A program made the translations under genes and the position numbers. A stretch of DNA of 64,000 bases from an uncultured Steroidobacter sp. (GTDB taxonomy: Bacteria; Pseudomonadota; Gammaproteobacteria; Steroidobacterales; Steroidobacteraceae): the NCBI GenBank assembly GCA_937864115.1, contig CALMII010000035.1:1-64000 (forward strand), given 5' to 3'. Positions 53,266 through 62,217 of this stretch are shown here, one piece after another. The notes under the pieces are model-generated. The model had not been told where the DNA came from, ran no database searches, and worked only from the letters and a program-made list of their open reading frames with translations. Numbering within the stretch: position 1 is the stretch's first letter; the number at the start of each line of letters is the position of its first letter.

Positions 53266-54000
53266 ATGCATTCGAAACTGTTGTTGCCTTTGCTGGCGCT
53301 GGGGGCGGTTACGCCGGCCTACGCCGACTGGACGGGAAAGGGGGAGGCTGGCCTGGTCATCGCCAGCGGCAATACCGAAACGGAAACGGCCAACGTCAAG
53401 CTCAACATGGCTCACGAGCGCGACAAGTGGAAGAACCAGTTCGGACTCGCCGGGCTCTATGCTTCCGACGATACGGGTACGACCGCGCAGCGCTGGGAAG
53501 CCTTCGGTCAATCCGATTACAACTTCAGCCCGAAGACCTTCTGGTTCGGCGCGGCGCGCTACGAAGACGACGAGTTCAGCGGCTTCGAATATCAGGCGAC
53601 CGTATCGACCGGTCTGGGTCGCAAGTTCATCGACACGGATCGCACCAAGTTCGTCGGCACGGCCGGCGTCGGTTACAAGTTCTTCGAAACGCGCGATGCG
53701 TTCGATGAGAACACGGGCCTGCTGATCGAGGAAGGCACGCGCGAGGACGACATCGTGTTTCGCGGCACGCTCGATTTCGAACACCAGTTCACCGAGACCA
53801 CCACGCTGATCGACAAGTTCATCGTCGAAGCCGGCGCCGACAACACGTTCTATCAGAACGATCTTTCGTTGCAGGTGAAGATGACCGAAGTCCTGGCGCT
53901 CGCCGTGGGCTATTCGGTGCGCCACAACACCGATCCGCCGGTCGGCTTCGAGAAGACCGACACGCTGACCACCGTGAACCTGGTCTACGAGATCAAATAG
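53266..54000 (+). CDS. DUF481 outer-membrane protein (YdiY-like)
   Basis: The 244-residue protein has a signal peptide ending in TPAYADW. A DUF481 barrel begins TGKGEAGLVIASGNTETET and ends VNLVYEIK. ATG 53266 follows AGAGGAGG. It is divergent from opgG with a 153-bp promoter gap. Members are salt- or stress-induced outer-membrane proteins of unknown activity. Confidence 0.9.
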   Translation: MHSKLLLPLLALGAVTPAYADWTGKGEAGLVIASGNTETETANVKLNMAHERDKWKNQFGLAGLYASDDTGTTAQRWEAFGQSDYNFSPKTFWFGAARYEDDEFSGFEYQATVSTGLGRKFIDTDRTKFVGTAGVGYKFFETRDAFDENTGLLIEEGTREDDIVFRGTLDFEHQFTETTTLIDKFIVEAGADNTFYQNDLSLQVKMTEVLALAVGYSVRHNTDPPVGFEKTDTLTTVNLVYEIK

Positions 54001-54004
54001 GACT

Positions 54005-54143
54005 GTTTCACACGGAGGTCACGGAGACCTGAAGGGCGATCCTCTTCCTGTGGGGCCGGCTTCAGCCGGCCTGTCGCACTTGAAGAGGCCGGCTGAAGCC
54101 GGCCCCACAGAAGAATCACCTGTCTTGATCTCCGTGTGAAATC
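54005..54143. repeat. CACGGAG inverted arrays flanking BIME-like copy F
   Basis: TTTCACACGGAGGTCACGGA starts at 54005, and its inverted end CTCCGTGTGAAA is at 54130-54141. Between them, 54048-54110 is BIME-like copy F (alpha-alpha). The nested palindromes fill the gap after the DUF481 gene. Confidence 0.8.
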
Positions 54144-54287
54144 CTGTTCTTCGATTGACTCCGGCCGGTGCCGGATGCTGTCATGCGCCGGCAGGGTCGG
54201 GGCCCTGCACTCCAGCTCGATCAGCCTGCTTCTGCCAGTCACTACTGGCAGCGGCGTTCCCCCGTGCATGCACTCCAGCGGTGATTC

Positions 54288-55649
54288 GTGAAAGACCTGA
54301 CGCAGGGACCGGTTTCCCGGCACATCGTGGCGATGGCGTTGCCGATCGCCTTCGGCATGATCTTCCAGACGCTCTACTACCTGGTCGATCTGTATTTCGT
54401 GGCGCGCCTGGGCGATGCGGCGATCGCCGGCGTCGGTGCGGCCGGCAATCTCATGTTCATCGTCATCGGCCTGACGCAGGTGCTGGGCGTTGGCACGGTC
54501 GCGCTGATTTCGCACGCGGTCGGTCGCAAGGACCAGGCCGAGGCCAATCTGTTCTTCAATCAGTCGATCGTGCTGTCCGCGCTCTGCGCGCTCATCACGC
54601 TGATCGGCGGCTATGCGCTGACGCGTCCCTATGTGCAGGCGGTGGCCGCGGATGCGGCGACCATCGAGGCCGGCGTCACCTATCTCTACTGGTTCCTGCC
54701 CGGGATGGCGGCGCAGTTCGCGCTGGTGGCGATGGGCTCGGCGCTGCGCGGCACGGGCATCGTCAAGCCGACGATGGTGGCGCAGGTCGTGACCGTGATT
54801 CTCAACGTCATTCTCGCGCCGATACTGATCGTCGGCTGGGGCACGGGCAAGCCGATGGGCGTGGCGGGCGCGGGGCTGGCGAGCACGATCGCGATCATCG
54901 CTGCCGTCGGCCTGCTCGGGTTTTATTTCGCGCGGCTGGAGAAGTACGTCGGCTTCCATCCCGAGCAGTGGCGGCCGCGCATGGATGCCTGGAAGCGCGT
55001 GCTGGCGATCGGCCTGCCGACCGGCGGCGAATTCCTGCTGCTGTTCCTGTTCATGGGCGTCATCTACTGGTGTATCCGCGATTTCGGCGCCACCGCACAG
55101 GCGGGCTTCGGCATCGGCTCGCGCGTCATGCAATCCATCTTCCTGCCCGCGATGGCGGTCGCGTTTGCGGCGGGGCCGATCGCCGGCCAGAACTTCGGCG
55201 CGCGCCAGCCCGAGCGCGTGCGCGAAACCTTCCGCAAGGCCGTGCTGATCAGCTCCGTCATCATGGCGACGCTGACGGTGCTGATCCATCTGAGCCCGGC
55301 CCTGCTGGTGGCGGGATTCACCGACGAGCCCGAGGTGCGCTCGGTCGCGGCGACGTTCCTGACGATCACCTCGTGGTACTTCGTTGCGCAGGGCGTGATC
55401 TTCACGTGTTCCAGCATGTTCCAGGGGCTCGGCGACACCCGTCCCGCGCTGATCGCCACCGGCTCGCGCGTGCTGACGTTCGTTCTGCCGGCGATCTGGA
55501 TGTCGCAGCAGTCGTGGTTCCAGGTGGAGCACCTGTGGTACCTGTCGGTCACGACCGTGACCCTGCAGGCCGTCACCAGCTGGCTGCTGCTGCGCGCGCA
55601 GTTCCGGCGGCGCCTGCAGCCGCTGGCCGCGGTGCCGGCGGCCGCCTGA
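54288..55649 (+). CDS. MATE-family multidrug efflux transporter
   Basis: The 453-residue inner-membrane protein has 12 hydrophobic segments in two MatE halves (MALPIAFGMIFQTLYYLVDL; LPTGGEFLLLFLFMGVIYWC). The family exports cations and drugs by Na+ or H+ exchange. GTG 54288 gives the standard N-terminus. It lies 8.7 kb from the exopolysaccharide cluster. Although MATE and Wzx belong to the same superfamily, the sequence looks like a drug-type MATE rather than a flippase. Confidence 0.93.
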   Translation: MKDLTQGPVSRHIVAMALPIAFGMIFQTLYYLVDLYFVARLGDAAIAGVGAAGNLMFIVIGLTQVLGVGTVALISHAVGRKDQAEANLFFNQSIVLSALCALITLIGGYALTRPYVQAVAADAATIEAGVTYLYWFLPGMAAQFALVAMGSALRGTGIVKPTMVAQVVTVILNVILAPILIVGWGTGKPMGVAGAGLASTIAIIAAVGLLGFYFARLEKYVGFHPEQWRPRMDAWKRVLAIGLPTGGEFLLLFLFMGVIYWCIRDFGATAQAGFGIGSRVMQSIFLPAMAVAFAAGPIAGQNFGARQPERVRETFRKAVLISSVIMATLTVLIHLSPALLVAGFTDEPEVRSVAATFLTITSWYFVAQGVIFTCSSMFQGLGDTRPALIATGSRVLTFVLPAIWMSQQSWFQVEHLWYLSVTTVTLQAVTSWLLLRAQFRRRLQPLAAVPAAA

Positions 55650-55657
55650 TCGAGAGC

Positions 55658-55753
55658 CTGTGGGGCCGGCTTTAGCCGGCCTGAAAAATGTCAGGCTTGT
55701 AGGTCAGGCTTTAGCCTGACTCTTCAGATGGCCGGCTGAAGCCGGCCCCACAG
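55658..55753. repeat. BIME-like element, copy G (alpha, partial beta, beta, alpha)
   Basis: The longest copy: alpha palindrome, a half beta, a full beta, then a second alpha with CCCACAG. It starts 8 bp after the MATE stop and looks like a fusion of two elements. Confidence 0.88.
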
Positions 55754-55865
55754 GCAGAGGCGAATCCGCTGCGCAAAGGCAGCCCCCGCCGCCCTTCATA
55801 CGTACTGACAGGAACCCGGTTCCTGCCTATACCTGCGCCCAGTCATTCACGCAGGAGGGAGAGCC

Positions 55866-56267
55866 GTGGAAATTCGTCGTCTCAATCGGGCCGTCGCGCT
55901 GGCGGCATCGCTCTGGATCGGTCTGTTTGCCGTCACCGCCCACGCCGCCGAACCGAAGCCGGTCAGCAAGTGGCGCATCGCCCTCAATCACACGTCGGAC
56001 AGCGATGGCGCCATCACATTCCGCATCGCACCGGCCGGCAAGGACGCCATCGATGTCGAAACCAAGATCCCGCGAAACACGGGGGAGAACCACGCCGCGC
56101 AGATCCTGCGCGATTCACTGAAGGCGTCGCTGGGCGAGGGCTATCACGTCGAAGTCGATGACGGCGAAGACGTCCTGATCAAACGCCGCGGCGACACGCC
56201 GAAGTTCATCGTCACGATGGTCAGTTCGTCCGTGACGGGACTGGAAGTGAAAGTCAGGAAGGACTGA
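55866..56267 (+). CDS. Hypothetical periplasmic protein
   Basis: The 133-residue protein has a signal peptide (ALAASLWIGLFAVTAHAAE) and a small mature domain with predicted strands (SKWRIALNHTSDSDGAITFR; VDDGEDVLIKRR; MVSSSVTGLEVKVRKD). GTG 55866 follows AGGAGGGAGAG. No family was recognised and no partner gene is adjacent. Confidence 0.75.
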   Translation: MEIRRLNRAVALAASLWIGLFAVTAHAAEPKPVSKWRIALNHTSDSDGAITFRIAPAGKDAIDVETKIPRNTGENHAAQILRDSLKASLGEGYHVEVDDGEDVLIKRRGDTPKFIVTMVSSSVTGLEVKVRKD

Positions 56268-56279
56268 GGAGGAGAAGAG

Positions 56280-56446
56280 GTTTCACACGGAGTTCACGGA
56301 GATCGGAAGAAGAAAATTTCCACGGGGGACACGGGGAGCACGGGGACAAGAAAGGATTTTCTGTTCCGACCCCCGTGTTCCCCGTGTCCCCCGTGGAAAC
56401 TTCTTCTTCTCTTCTCCGACCTCCGTGATCTCCGTGTGAAATTCCG
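56280..56446. repeat. Large CACGGAG/CACGGGG inverted repeat
   Basis: TTTCACACGGAGTTCACGGA at the left is mirrored by CTCCGTGATCTCCGTGTGAAA at the right. Inside, CACGGGG triplets are mirrored by CCCCGTG. Almost the whole 167 bp folds on itself, between the convergent 55866 gene and dsbA, so it may act as a two-way terminator. Confidence 0.85.
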
Positions 56447-56451
56447 AACTC

Positions 56452-57087
56452 TTACTTGCCTTCCTGCGCCGCCAGCTCGATCACCTGCGTTGCGTTGGCG
56501 AGCATCTGGTTGAAGTCGTTGCCGAGCACGACGTACTTGCCTGCAACCACGAGCTGCGGGATGCCCTGCACCTGGTAGTCCCGCGACAGCCGTTCCGCGT
56601 GCGATGCGCGGGTCGAGACGTTGAACGAGTTGAAGGTCTGGCGGAACTTCGCCTCGTCGATGCCCTGGCTCACCGCCCAGCGGGCGAGGCTGTCCTCGTT
56701 GTACAGCTGCTGCCCTTGCTTGTGGATCGCATCGAACAGCGCGCCGTCGAGACGCGCCAGATCGCCGGTGGCTTCGAGCGTGTAGTAGGCCCGCACGAGC
56801 TGGCCCCATTGCGCATGACCCATCGACACCGGAATCCGCACGAGCTTCACGTTCTTCGGCAGCTTCGCCGCCCACTGGTCCAGCAGCGGATGAAAGTGAT
56901 AGCAGTGCGGACAGCCCCAGGAAAAGAACTCGATGACCTCGGTCTTTCCCTGGGTTTCCGGTGTCTGCGGATTCGCCAGCTTCGAATACTCCCGGCCTGC
57001 GGTCGGTGCGGCCTGCAGCGCGCCTGCAAACAGCAGCGCGGCAGTTGCGAGCATCCAGACGGAACGGCGCAATGACGTGACCCGCAT
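56452..57087 (-). CDS. dsbA: Thiol:disulfide interchange protein DsbA
   Basis: The 211-residue periplasmic oxidoreductase has a signal peptide (ATAALLFAGALQAAP). The thioredoxin active site is Cys59-Pro-His-Cys62 in FFSWGCPHCYHFH, with the cis-Pro in VQGIPQLVVAG. It introduces disulfides into exported proteins and would be reoxidised by DsbB. It lies 18 bp after the FKBP gene in the same direction, a periplasmic folding operon. Confidence 0.95.
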   Translation of the reverse strand: MRVTSLRRSVWMLATAALLFAGALQAAPTAGREYSKLANPQTPETQGKTEVIEFFSWGCPHCYHFHPLLDQWAAKLPKNVKLVRIPVSMGHAQWGQLVRAYYTLEATGDLARLDGALFDAIHKQGQQLYNEDSLARWAVSQGIDEAKFRQTFNSFNVSTRASHAERLSRDYQVQGIPQLVVAGKYVVLGNDFNQMLANATQVIELAAQEGK

Positions 57088-57105
57088 CGAGAGTTTCCCG
57101 GTGAG

Positions 57106-57804
57106 TTACTTGGCGGCGGCCGGCGATTCGATGCCGAGCAGTTCGACTTCGAACACGAGCGTGGCACCCGGCTTGATGTCCGGCGGCGCGCCGCGATCGC
57201 CATAGGCGAGATCGGACGGGCAGACCAGCTTCGCCTTGCCGCCGACCTTCATGAACTGCACGCCTTCCGTCCAGCATGGAATCACGCCATCGAGCCGGAA
57301 GGTCGCCGGTTCGTTGCGCTCGACCGAGCTGTCGAACACTTTGCCGTTCGGCAACGTGCCGTGATAGTGGACCTTCACGGTGTCGCTGGCCGTCGGCGAG
57401 GCGCCGGTGCCTTCGGTGATCACCGAGTACACCAGGCCGGATTCGGTCTTCTTCGCGTCCTTTTCTGCGGCGGCCTTGGCCAGGAACTCCTGGCCCGCCT
57501 TCTTCTCGACTTCCGCCGCCGCGCTGACGCGCTTCTGCTGCAGTTCCTGGATCTTCGGGAAGTAGCTCTGCACGTCGACCTTCGGCTCCTTGTGGAGCGC
57601 GGCATCGGCGAAGCCGGCCTTCACCTGTTCGAGTTCGGCTTCCGTGAGATCGAAGGATCCGGCGTTGCGGCCCAGTGCCGCGCCGAGCGCATAGAACGTC
57701 TTGTCTTCTTCGGTCTTCGGCTCGGCCGCGCCGACGGGCGCGCTGGGAGAAGAGCAGCCGACGATGGCCAGAGTCACCGCGACGGCGAGCAGGGAATGAC
57801 GCAT
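57106..57804 (-). CDS. FKBP-type peptidyl-prolyl isomerase lipoprotein (FkpA/Mip-like)
   Basis: The 232-residue protein has a lipobox (AIVGC, Cys17). An N-terminal helical dimerisation domain (FYALGAALGRNAGSFDLTEA) is followed by an FKBP domain from about residue 123 (VKVHYHGTLPNGKVFDSS; GVIPCWTEGVQFMKVGGKAK; YGDRGAPPDIKPGATLVFEV). It is a periplasmic or outer-membrane folding catalyst, probably co-transcribed with dsbA. Confidence 0.94.
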   Translation of the reverse strand: MRHSLLAVAVTLAIVGCSSPSAPVGAAEPKTEEDKTFYALGAALGRNAGSFDLTEAELEQVKAGFADAALHKEPKVDVQSYFPKIQELQQKRVSAAAEVEKKAGQEFLAKAAAEKDAKKTESGLVYSVITEGTGASPTASDTVKVHYHGTLPNGKVFDSSVERNEPATFRLDGVIPCWTEGVQFMKVGGKAKLVCPSDLAYGDRGAPPDIKPGATLVFEVELLGIESPAAAK

Positions 57805-57858
57805 GGGAAATCCTTGTGTATTGAATGAGCAGGCGGGAGTCGCGCCTGACGCGGGAGT

Positions 57859-58236
57859 CTACCGGTTCGGCTGCGGTGCCGTCTGCAGGCAGCACGCCTG
57901 CAGGCCGGCGTCGCTGTCGACGCTGCGCGCGCAATCTACGCCGCGGCGATCAGCCTCCAGGTCGCGCCATTGCGCGTCGCCAGGACCCAACAGATCGCGC
58001 AGTTCCTTGCCGAGGCTGGCGAGGCCCGCTTCCGTGACGCTGCAGTGGCGGGCGATGAGGCCGGCGGCGATGCAGTGGGTCTGGGCGTCGGGAAGGCTCT
58101 GCGGCAGTCGATCGCGCAAGGCTGCCTGCATGCAGCCGTAGCTCGACTGCGCTGCGCGCGATTCGCGTTGCGGCAGCGGCGCGCAGGCGGTGAGAACGAA
58201 GGCGAAGCTGCAGGCCGCAAGGAAGAACCGCGTCAT
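57859..58236 (-). CDS. Small cysteine-containing lipoprotein, unknown function
   Basis: The 125-residue protein has a lipobox (FVLTAC, Cys18). The mature part has several cysteines (YGCMQAAL, HCIAAGL, HCSVTE, DCARS, ACCLQ) that could form disulfides, which fits the neighbouring DsbA. It is in the same direction, 54 bp upstream of the FKBP gene. No family recognised. Confidence 0.65.
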   Translation of the reverse strand: MTRFFLAACSFAFVLTACAPLPQRESRAAQSSYGCMQAALRDRLPQSLPDAQTHCIAAGLIARHCSVTEAGLASLGKELRDLLGPGDAQWRDLEADRRGVDCARSVDSDAGLQACCLQTAPQPNR

Positions 58237-58262
58237 TCGGATTGACTCTTCTTCCTGTCAGG

Positions 58263-58319
58263 CTGTAGGTCAGGCTTTAGCCTGACTCTTCAGATGACCG
58301 GCTGAAGCCGGCCCCACAG
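58263..58319. repeat. BIME-like element, copy H (beta-alpha)
   Basis: CTGTAG, beta palindrome, spacer, alpha palindrome with one change (ACCGGC), CCCACAG. It lies between the M3 peptidase stop and the lipoprotein gene. Confidence 0.88.
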
Positions 58320-58339
58320 GAAGAGGGAATCCTGACGCC

Positions 58340-60520
58340 TCACTTGGCCAGCTCAAGTCCCCGCGACTCCAGCAGCGGCCCGATGTCCGGATCCTTGCCG
58401 TAGAAATCGCGGAACAGCGTGAGCGAATCGACGCTGAAACCCTTCGACAGGATCTTCTCGCGCAGGCGATCGCCGTTGGCGCGCGTCAGGCCGCCATTCG
58501 TCTTGAACCAGTGCTGCGTGTCGCGCGCCAGCACGTCGCTCCAGATGTAAGCGTAGTAACCGGCCGAGTAGCCGATGGGGCTGGAGAAGACGTGCGAGAA
58601 GTACGTCGAGCGATAACGCGGCGGCACGGCGTCGAGGTCGACGCCCGCGGTCTTGAGTGCGGCGGCTTCGAAGCGGGCGGCGTCCGCAGCTTTCGGTGTC
58701 TTGCCGGCCGGCAGCTGATGCCACGACTGATCGAGCATCGCGGCGGCGAGGTATTCCGTCGTCGCAAAGCCCTGGTTGAACTTGCCGGCAGCCAGCACCT
58801 TGTCCATCAGCGCCTGCGGCATGGCTGCGCCGGTCTGATAGTGCTTCGCATAGTTGGCGAGCACGCGCGGTTCGGTCGCCCACATTTCGTTGTACTGCGA
58901 CGGGAACTCGACGAAGTCGCGGGGCACGCTGGTGCCGGAGAACGTCGGGTACTGCACGTCGGAGAACAGGCCGTGCACGGCGTGGCCGAATTCGTGGAAC
59001 GCCGTGGTCACTTCATCGAACGTCAGCAGCGTCGGCTCGCCCTGCGGCGGCTTCGGAATGTTGAGATTGTTGACGACGACCGGCTTCTTGCCGAGCAGCT
59101 GCGACTGCTCGACGAAGCTGTTCATCCACGCGCCGCCGCGCTTGTTGTCGCGCGCGTACCAGTCGACGAGGAACAGGCCCAGCGGCGAACCGTCGGCATT
59201 CGCGACTTCGAACACGCGCACGTCTTCCTGGTAGACCGGCAGGTCCTTGCGTTCCTTGAAATTCAGGCCGTACAGCTCGTGCGCGGCGAACAGCACGCCA
59301 TCGACCAGCACGCGATTCATCTCGAAATACGGACGCACCTGCGATTCGTCGTAGGAGTACTTCGCGGCGCGCACCTGTTCGGCGTAGAAATCCCAGTCCC
59401 ACGGCGCCAGCTTGAAGGGCTTCGTGCCACGCGCTTTCGCCTGCGCATCGATCAATGCCTGCATGTCCGCCGCTTCGGCGCGCGCATTGGCGACGGCTGG
59501 CGGTGCGAGCTGCGCCAGCATCCTGTTCACGGCCTGCGGCGTCAGCGCCGTTTCATCTTCGGTGACATAGGCGGCGTGCGTCGGATAGCCGAGCAGCGCG
59601 GCGCGTTCGGCGCGCAACGCCACGATCTGTTCGATCAGCTTCGTCGTGTCGAATTCGCCGCCCCAGCCGCGATGGATCGACGCCTCGTAGATGCGCTGGC
59701 GTGCAGCGCGATTTGTCATTTGCGCCAGCGGCGGCTGGCCGGTGGTGTTGAGCAGTGCCACGACCCACTTGCCGTCGAGCTTGCGGGTGCGCGCCGCTTC
59801 GGCCGCGGTGGCGATCTGCGCCTGCGACAGGCCATCGAGATCGCTCACCTTGTCGAACACGACCGCTGCGGCGTTCACGCCCTTCAGCACCGTCTGGCTG
59901 AACTGGGTCGTGAGCGACGACAGCTGCTGGTTCATCTGTTTGAGCTTCGTCTTGTCGGCTTCCGACAGCTTTGCGCCGGCGCGCACGAACAGCGTGTGAT
60001 AGCGCTCCAGCAGGCGCAGCGACTCCGGGTCCAGCTGCAGCGACGCGCGCTTGCCGTACAGCGCAGCGACGCGCGCGAACAGCGCCGGGTCGAGATAGAT
60101 CGAATCCGAATGCGCCGACAGCTTCGGTGCGAGATCGGTGCGCAGCGCTTCGAGATCCGGATTCGTGTGCGAGGAGGTCAGGTTGTAGAACACGCTGTTG
60201 GCGCGCGCGAGCAGTTCGCCCGAACGTTCCAGCGCCACGATGGTGTTCTCGAACGTCGCGGCTTCCTGGCTGTTCGCGATTGTCTCGATCTCGCGTTTCT
60301 GTTCCGCCATGCCTGCCTCGATGGCTGGCCGGAAGTGCTCGTTGCGGATCTTGTCGAACGGCGGCAGCTCGTACGGCAGCGGGCTCTTGGTCAGCAATGG
60401 ATTGCTTTGGGGATTGACCGCATCGGCAGCGGTCGCAGCGGAAGCATTCATGAGGATCACCGGAAGACAGAGCAGGGACAGCAGGGCAGCAGAAAGCTTG
60501 CGGGGATTCACGACGGACAT
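58340..60520 (-). CDS. dcp: M3-family dipeptidyl carboxypeptidase (Dcp-like)
   Basis: The 726-residue zinc peptidase has the HEFGH motif at 509-513 (TAFHEFGHAVHGLFSD) and a downstream Glu in RDFVEFPSQYNEMW. It begins with a signal peptide (ALLSLLCLPVILMNASAAT), so it is periplasmic. Dcp removes C-terminal dipeptides from oligopeptides. It stands alone, with repeat DNA on both sides. Confidence 0.93.
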   Translation of the reverse strand: MSVVNPRKLSAALLSLLCLPVILMNASAATAADAVNPQSNPLLTKSPLPYELPPFDKIRNEHFRPAIEAGMAEQKREIETIANSQEAATFENTIVALERSGELLARANSVFYNLTSSHTNPDLEALRTDLAPKLSAHSDSIYLDPALFARVAALYGKRASLQLDPESLRLLERYHTLFVRAGAKLSEADKTKLKQMNQQLSSLTTQFSQTVLKGVNAAAVVFDKVSDLDGLSQAQIATAAEAARTRKLDGKWVVALLNTTGQPPLAQMTNRAARQRIYEASIHRGWGGEFDTTKLIEQIVALRAERAALLGYPTHAAYVTEDETALTPQAVNRMLAQLAPPAVANARAEAADMQALIDAQAKARGTKPFKLAPWDWDFYAEQVRAAKYSYDESQVRPYFEMNRVLVDGVLFAAHELYGLNFKERKDLPVYQEDVRVFEVANADGSPLGLFLVDWYARDNKRGGAWMNSFVEQSQLLGKKPVVVNNLNIPKPPQGEPTLLTFDEVTTAFHEFGHAVHGLFSDVQYPTFSGTSVPRDFVEFPSQYNEMWATEPRVLANYAKHYQTGAAMPQALMDKVLAAGKFNQGFATTEYLAAAMLDQSWHQLPAGKTPKAADAARFEAAALKTAGVDLDAVPPRYRSTYFSHVFSSPIGYSAGYYAYIWSDVLARDTQHWFKTNGGLTRANGDRLREKILSKGFSVDSLTLFRDFYGKDPDIGPLLESRGLELAK

Positions 60521-60858
60521 TCGCCAAATTCCTCGGGATCTGCAATTACAGGGGTGTCAGCCGCGACACCGTAATGCGATTCGTGGGGAATTCTCAATCG
60601 GGCGGGACCCGCGATCGGCGTTGTATACCGTTACGGCGACAGAAGAAATTTCACACGGAGTTCACGGAGATCACGGAGAAGACAAGGATTTCGCACAGAG
60701 AACACAGAGGCAAGAAGACAAAACCATTCCTTGTTTCTCTTCCTGTGGGGCCGGCTTCAGCCGGCCTTTGCACTTGAAGAGGCCGGCTGAAGCCGGCCCC
60801 ACAGAAGAAGCTCTTCGGATCTTTACTCCGTGGTCTCCGTGGTCTCCGTGTGAAACTC
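60521..60858. other. 338-bp gap: promoter side of dcp and nested repeats
   Basis: The first 120 bp probably hold the dcp promoter. From 60652, TTTCACACGGAG arrays and their inverted partner (60827-60855, CTCCGTGG arrays ending in TTTCACACG on the other strand) flank BIME-like copy I. No gene is seen. Confidence 0.7.
60743..60804. repeat. BIME-like element, copy I (alpha-alpha)
   Basis: Two alpha palindromes with CTGTGGG and CCCACAG ends, nearly identical to copy F and, like it, flanked by inverted CACGGAG arrays. Confidence 0.9.
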
Positions 60859-62040
60859 CTACTTCTTCTTCAGATACGCCTTCGACTGCTGATCGACGAC
60901 CGAGAGCAGGTCGCCCATGGTCAGGTTGGCGTCGATCAGGTGCAGACCCCAGTCGGCCTGGACCTGGCCGCCGGCCACGACGTCGCCGACGATGTCGTCG
61001 GTGCGCGGATCGTCGGGGTTGCCGCGGACAGTGATTTCCAGATACGAGCCGTGCTCATTGGCGACGCATTCCGCGCTCAGCAGGCCGGGCACGCTGACGA
61101 AGGGCGTGTTGATGGGCTGCGATGGTGTCACCCAGGGCGCGGGCTCACCGGAGGAATTCGCGGCGCGCGAGGCGCTGAGATAGGCATGCAGATCGGCGCG
61201 ACCGCCTTTCAGCGCCGCCGGATTCGTGCACGCCGACATCATGCTGTCGCCGGGCACTTTGCCGAAGCGCGTGTTGGCCGGCGGCGGCACGGTCGAACGG
61301 AATGACGCGAACGAGATGATGCAGCCGGTCTGCGTGGCCGCATGACACAGCGGCATGTTCTTGAACGAACCGCCGACATCCTTGCCGACCGGCACCGCGA
61401 CGTTCCAGCCGAGCAGCAGCGCGGAAACGATCTGCGACTGCACCGGCCTGCCTTCGATCTCGCGCGCGATGAGCTGCGTCAGCACGCTCGAGCCCTGCGA
61501 ATGGCCGATCAGCACGACGCCGCGACCCTTGTTGTCGTTCTTCAGATAGTGGTTCCAGGCGTCGACGACATCGTTGTAACCGAGGTTGCGGTCCATCGGC
61601 ATGATCTTGCCGGCGATCATGGCCTGCAGCGCCGTCAGGGTGATCTGGCGGTAGAGCGGCGCATACAGCCGGCACTGCGAACCGAAGCGTGCGAACTGCG
61701 CACGGATGACCGACTTTTCTTCCGGCCCGGCGATCATGTCGCTGTTGCCGGTGATGTCGCGCGAGACCGTCGGATAGACGTAGAAGCAATCGATCGGGGC
61801 GTTCGGGTTCGACGTGAAGCTCTCGTTCGTCAATGTGCCGTTGGCGGCGACGACGGTGGTGGAGAGATCGATCGTGCACGCATCCTGACGGTCCGGCCGG
61901 CACAGCCAGTTGTCGCCGTCGGCATAGTCGTTGGCGATGGGCGCCGCCGGCGCAGGCGCTGTCTCGGGTGCCTGCGCAAACGAACTGGAGGCGAGCAGGG
62001 AATAGACGGCGGCGACGGCGATCAGATCGAATCGGGACAT
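60859..62040 (-). CDS. DUF3089 alpha/beta-hydrolase-like exported protein
   Basis: The 393-residue protein has a signal peptide ending in SSFAQAPET and the DUF3089 layout (IDCFYVYPTVSRD; ARFGSQCRLYAPLYRQITL). The nucleophile elbow is VLIGHSQGSSV with Ser181. Such proteins are putative secreted esterases or lipases; no substrate is known. It shows no operon partners. Confidence 0.9.
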   Translation of the reverse strand: MSRFDLIAVAAVYSLLASSSFAQAPETAPAPAAPIANDYADGDNWLCRPDRQDACTIDLSTTVVAANGTLTNESFTSNPNAPIDCFYVYPTVSRDITGNSDMIAGPEEKSVIRAQFARFGSQCRLYAPLYRQITLTALQAMIAGKIMPMDRNLGYNDVVDAWNHYLKNDNKGRGVVLIGHSQGSSVLTQLIAREIEGRPVQSQIVSALLLGWNVAVPVGKDVGGSFKNMPLCHAATQTGCIISFASFRSTVPPPANTRFGKVPGDSMMSACTNPAALKGGRADLHAYLSASRAANSSGEPAPWVTPSQPINTPFVSVPGLLSAECVANEHGSYLEITVRGNPDDPRTDDIVGDVVAGGQVQADWGLHLIDANLTMGDLLSVVDQQSKAYLKKK

Positions 62041-62217
62041 GCGGGATGCTCTGGTTACTGCAATGCGGGCGGAGACAGTGCGAGGCAGTGTGCCAGAAGG
62101 ATCGAAGCGCGACGCCGAGGTGAAAGTCAGGTCGCGTAAGGAATTGTGAAGGTTTGGGTTTTCTTCGAAGGCCGCATTCCGCGCGGGCGACCGGCGGGGA
62201 AACGAGCGCAGCGCCCG

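Noticed and set aside
54288..55649. MATE transporter considered as the missing Wzx flippase
   Set aside because: It has the drug/cation MatE layout and lies outside the polysaccharide operon; superfamily kinship alone is not enough.
60623..60636. GTATACCGTTACGG resembles the LacI operator (10-base core match) upstream of dcp
   Set aside because: The right arm is lost (GG instead of CA) and the gene has no link to xylan use; probably chance.
60574..61034. Open frames encoding His-Gly-Glu/Thr-Glu-rich peptides upstream of the DUF3089 gene
   Set aside because: These are translated CACGGAG arrays, not genes.
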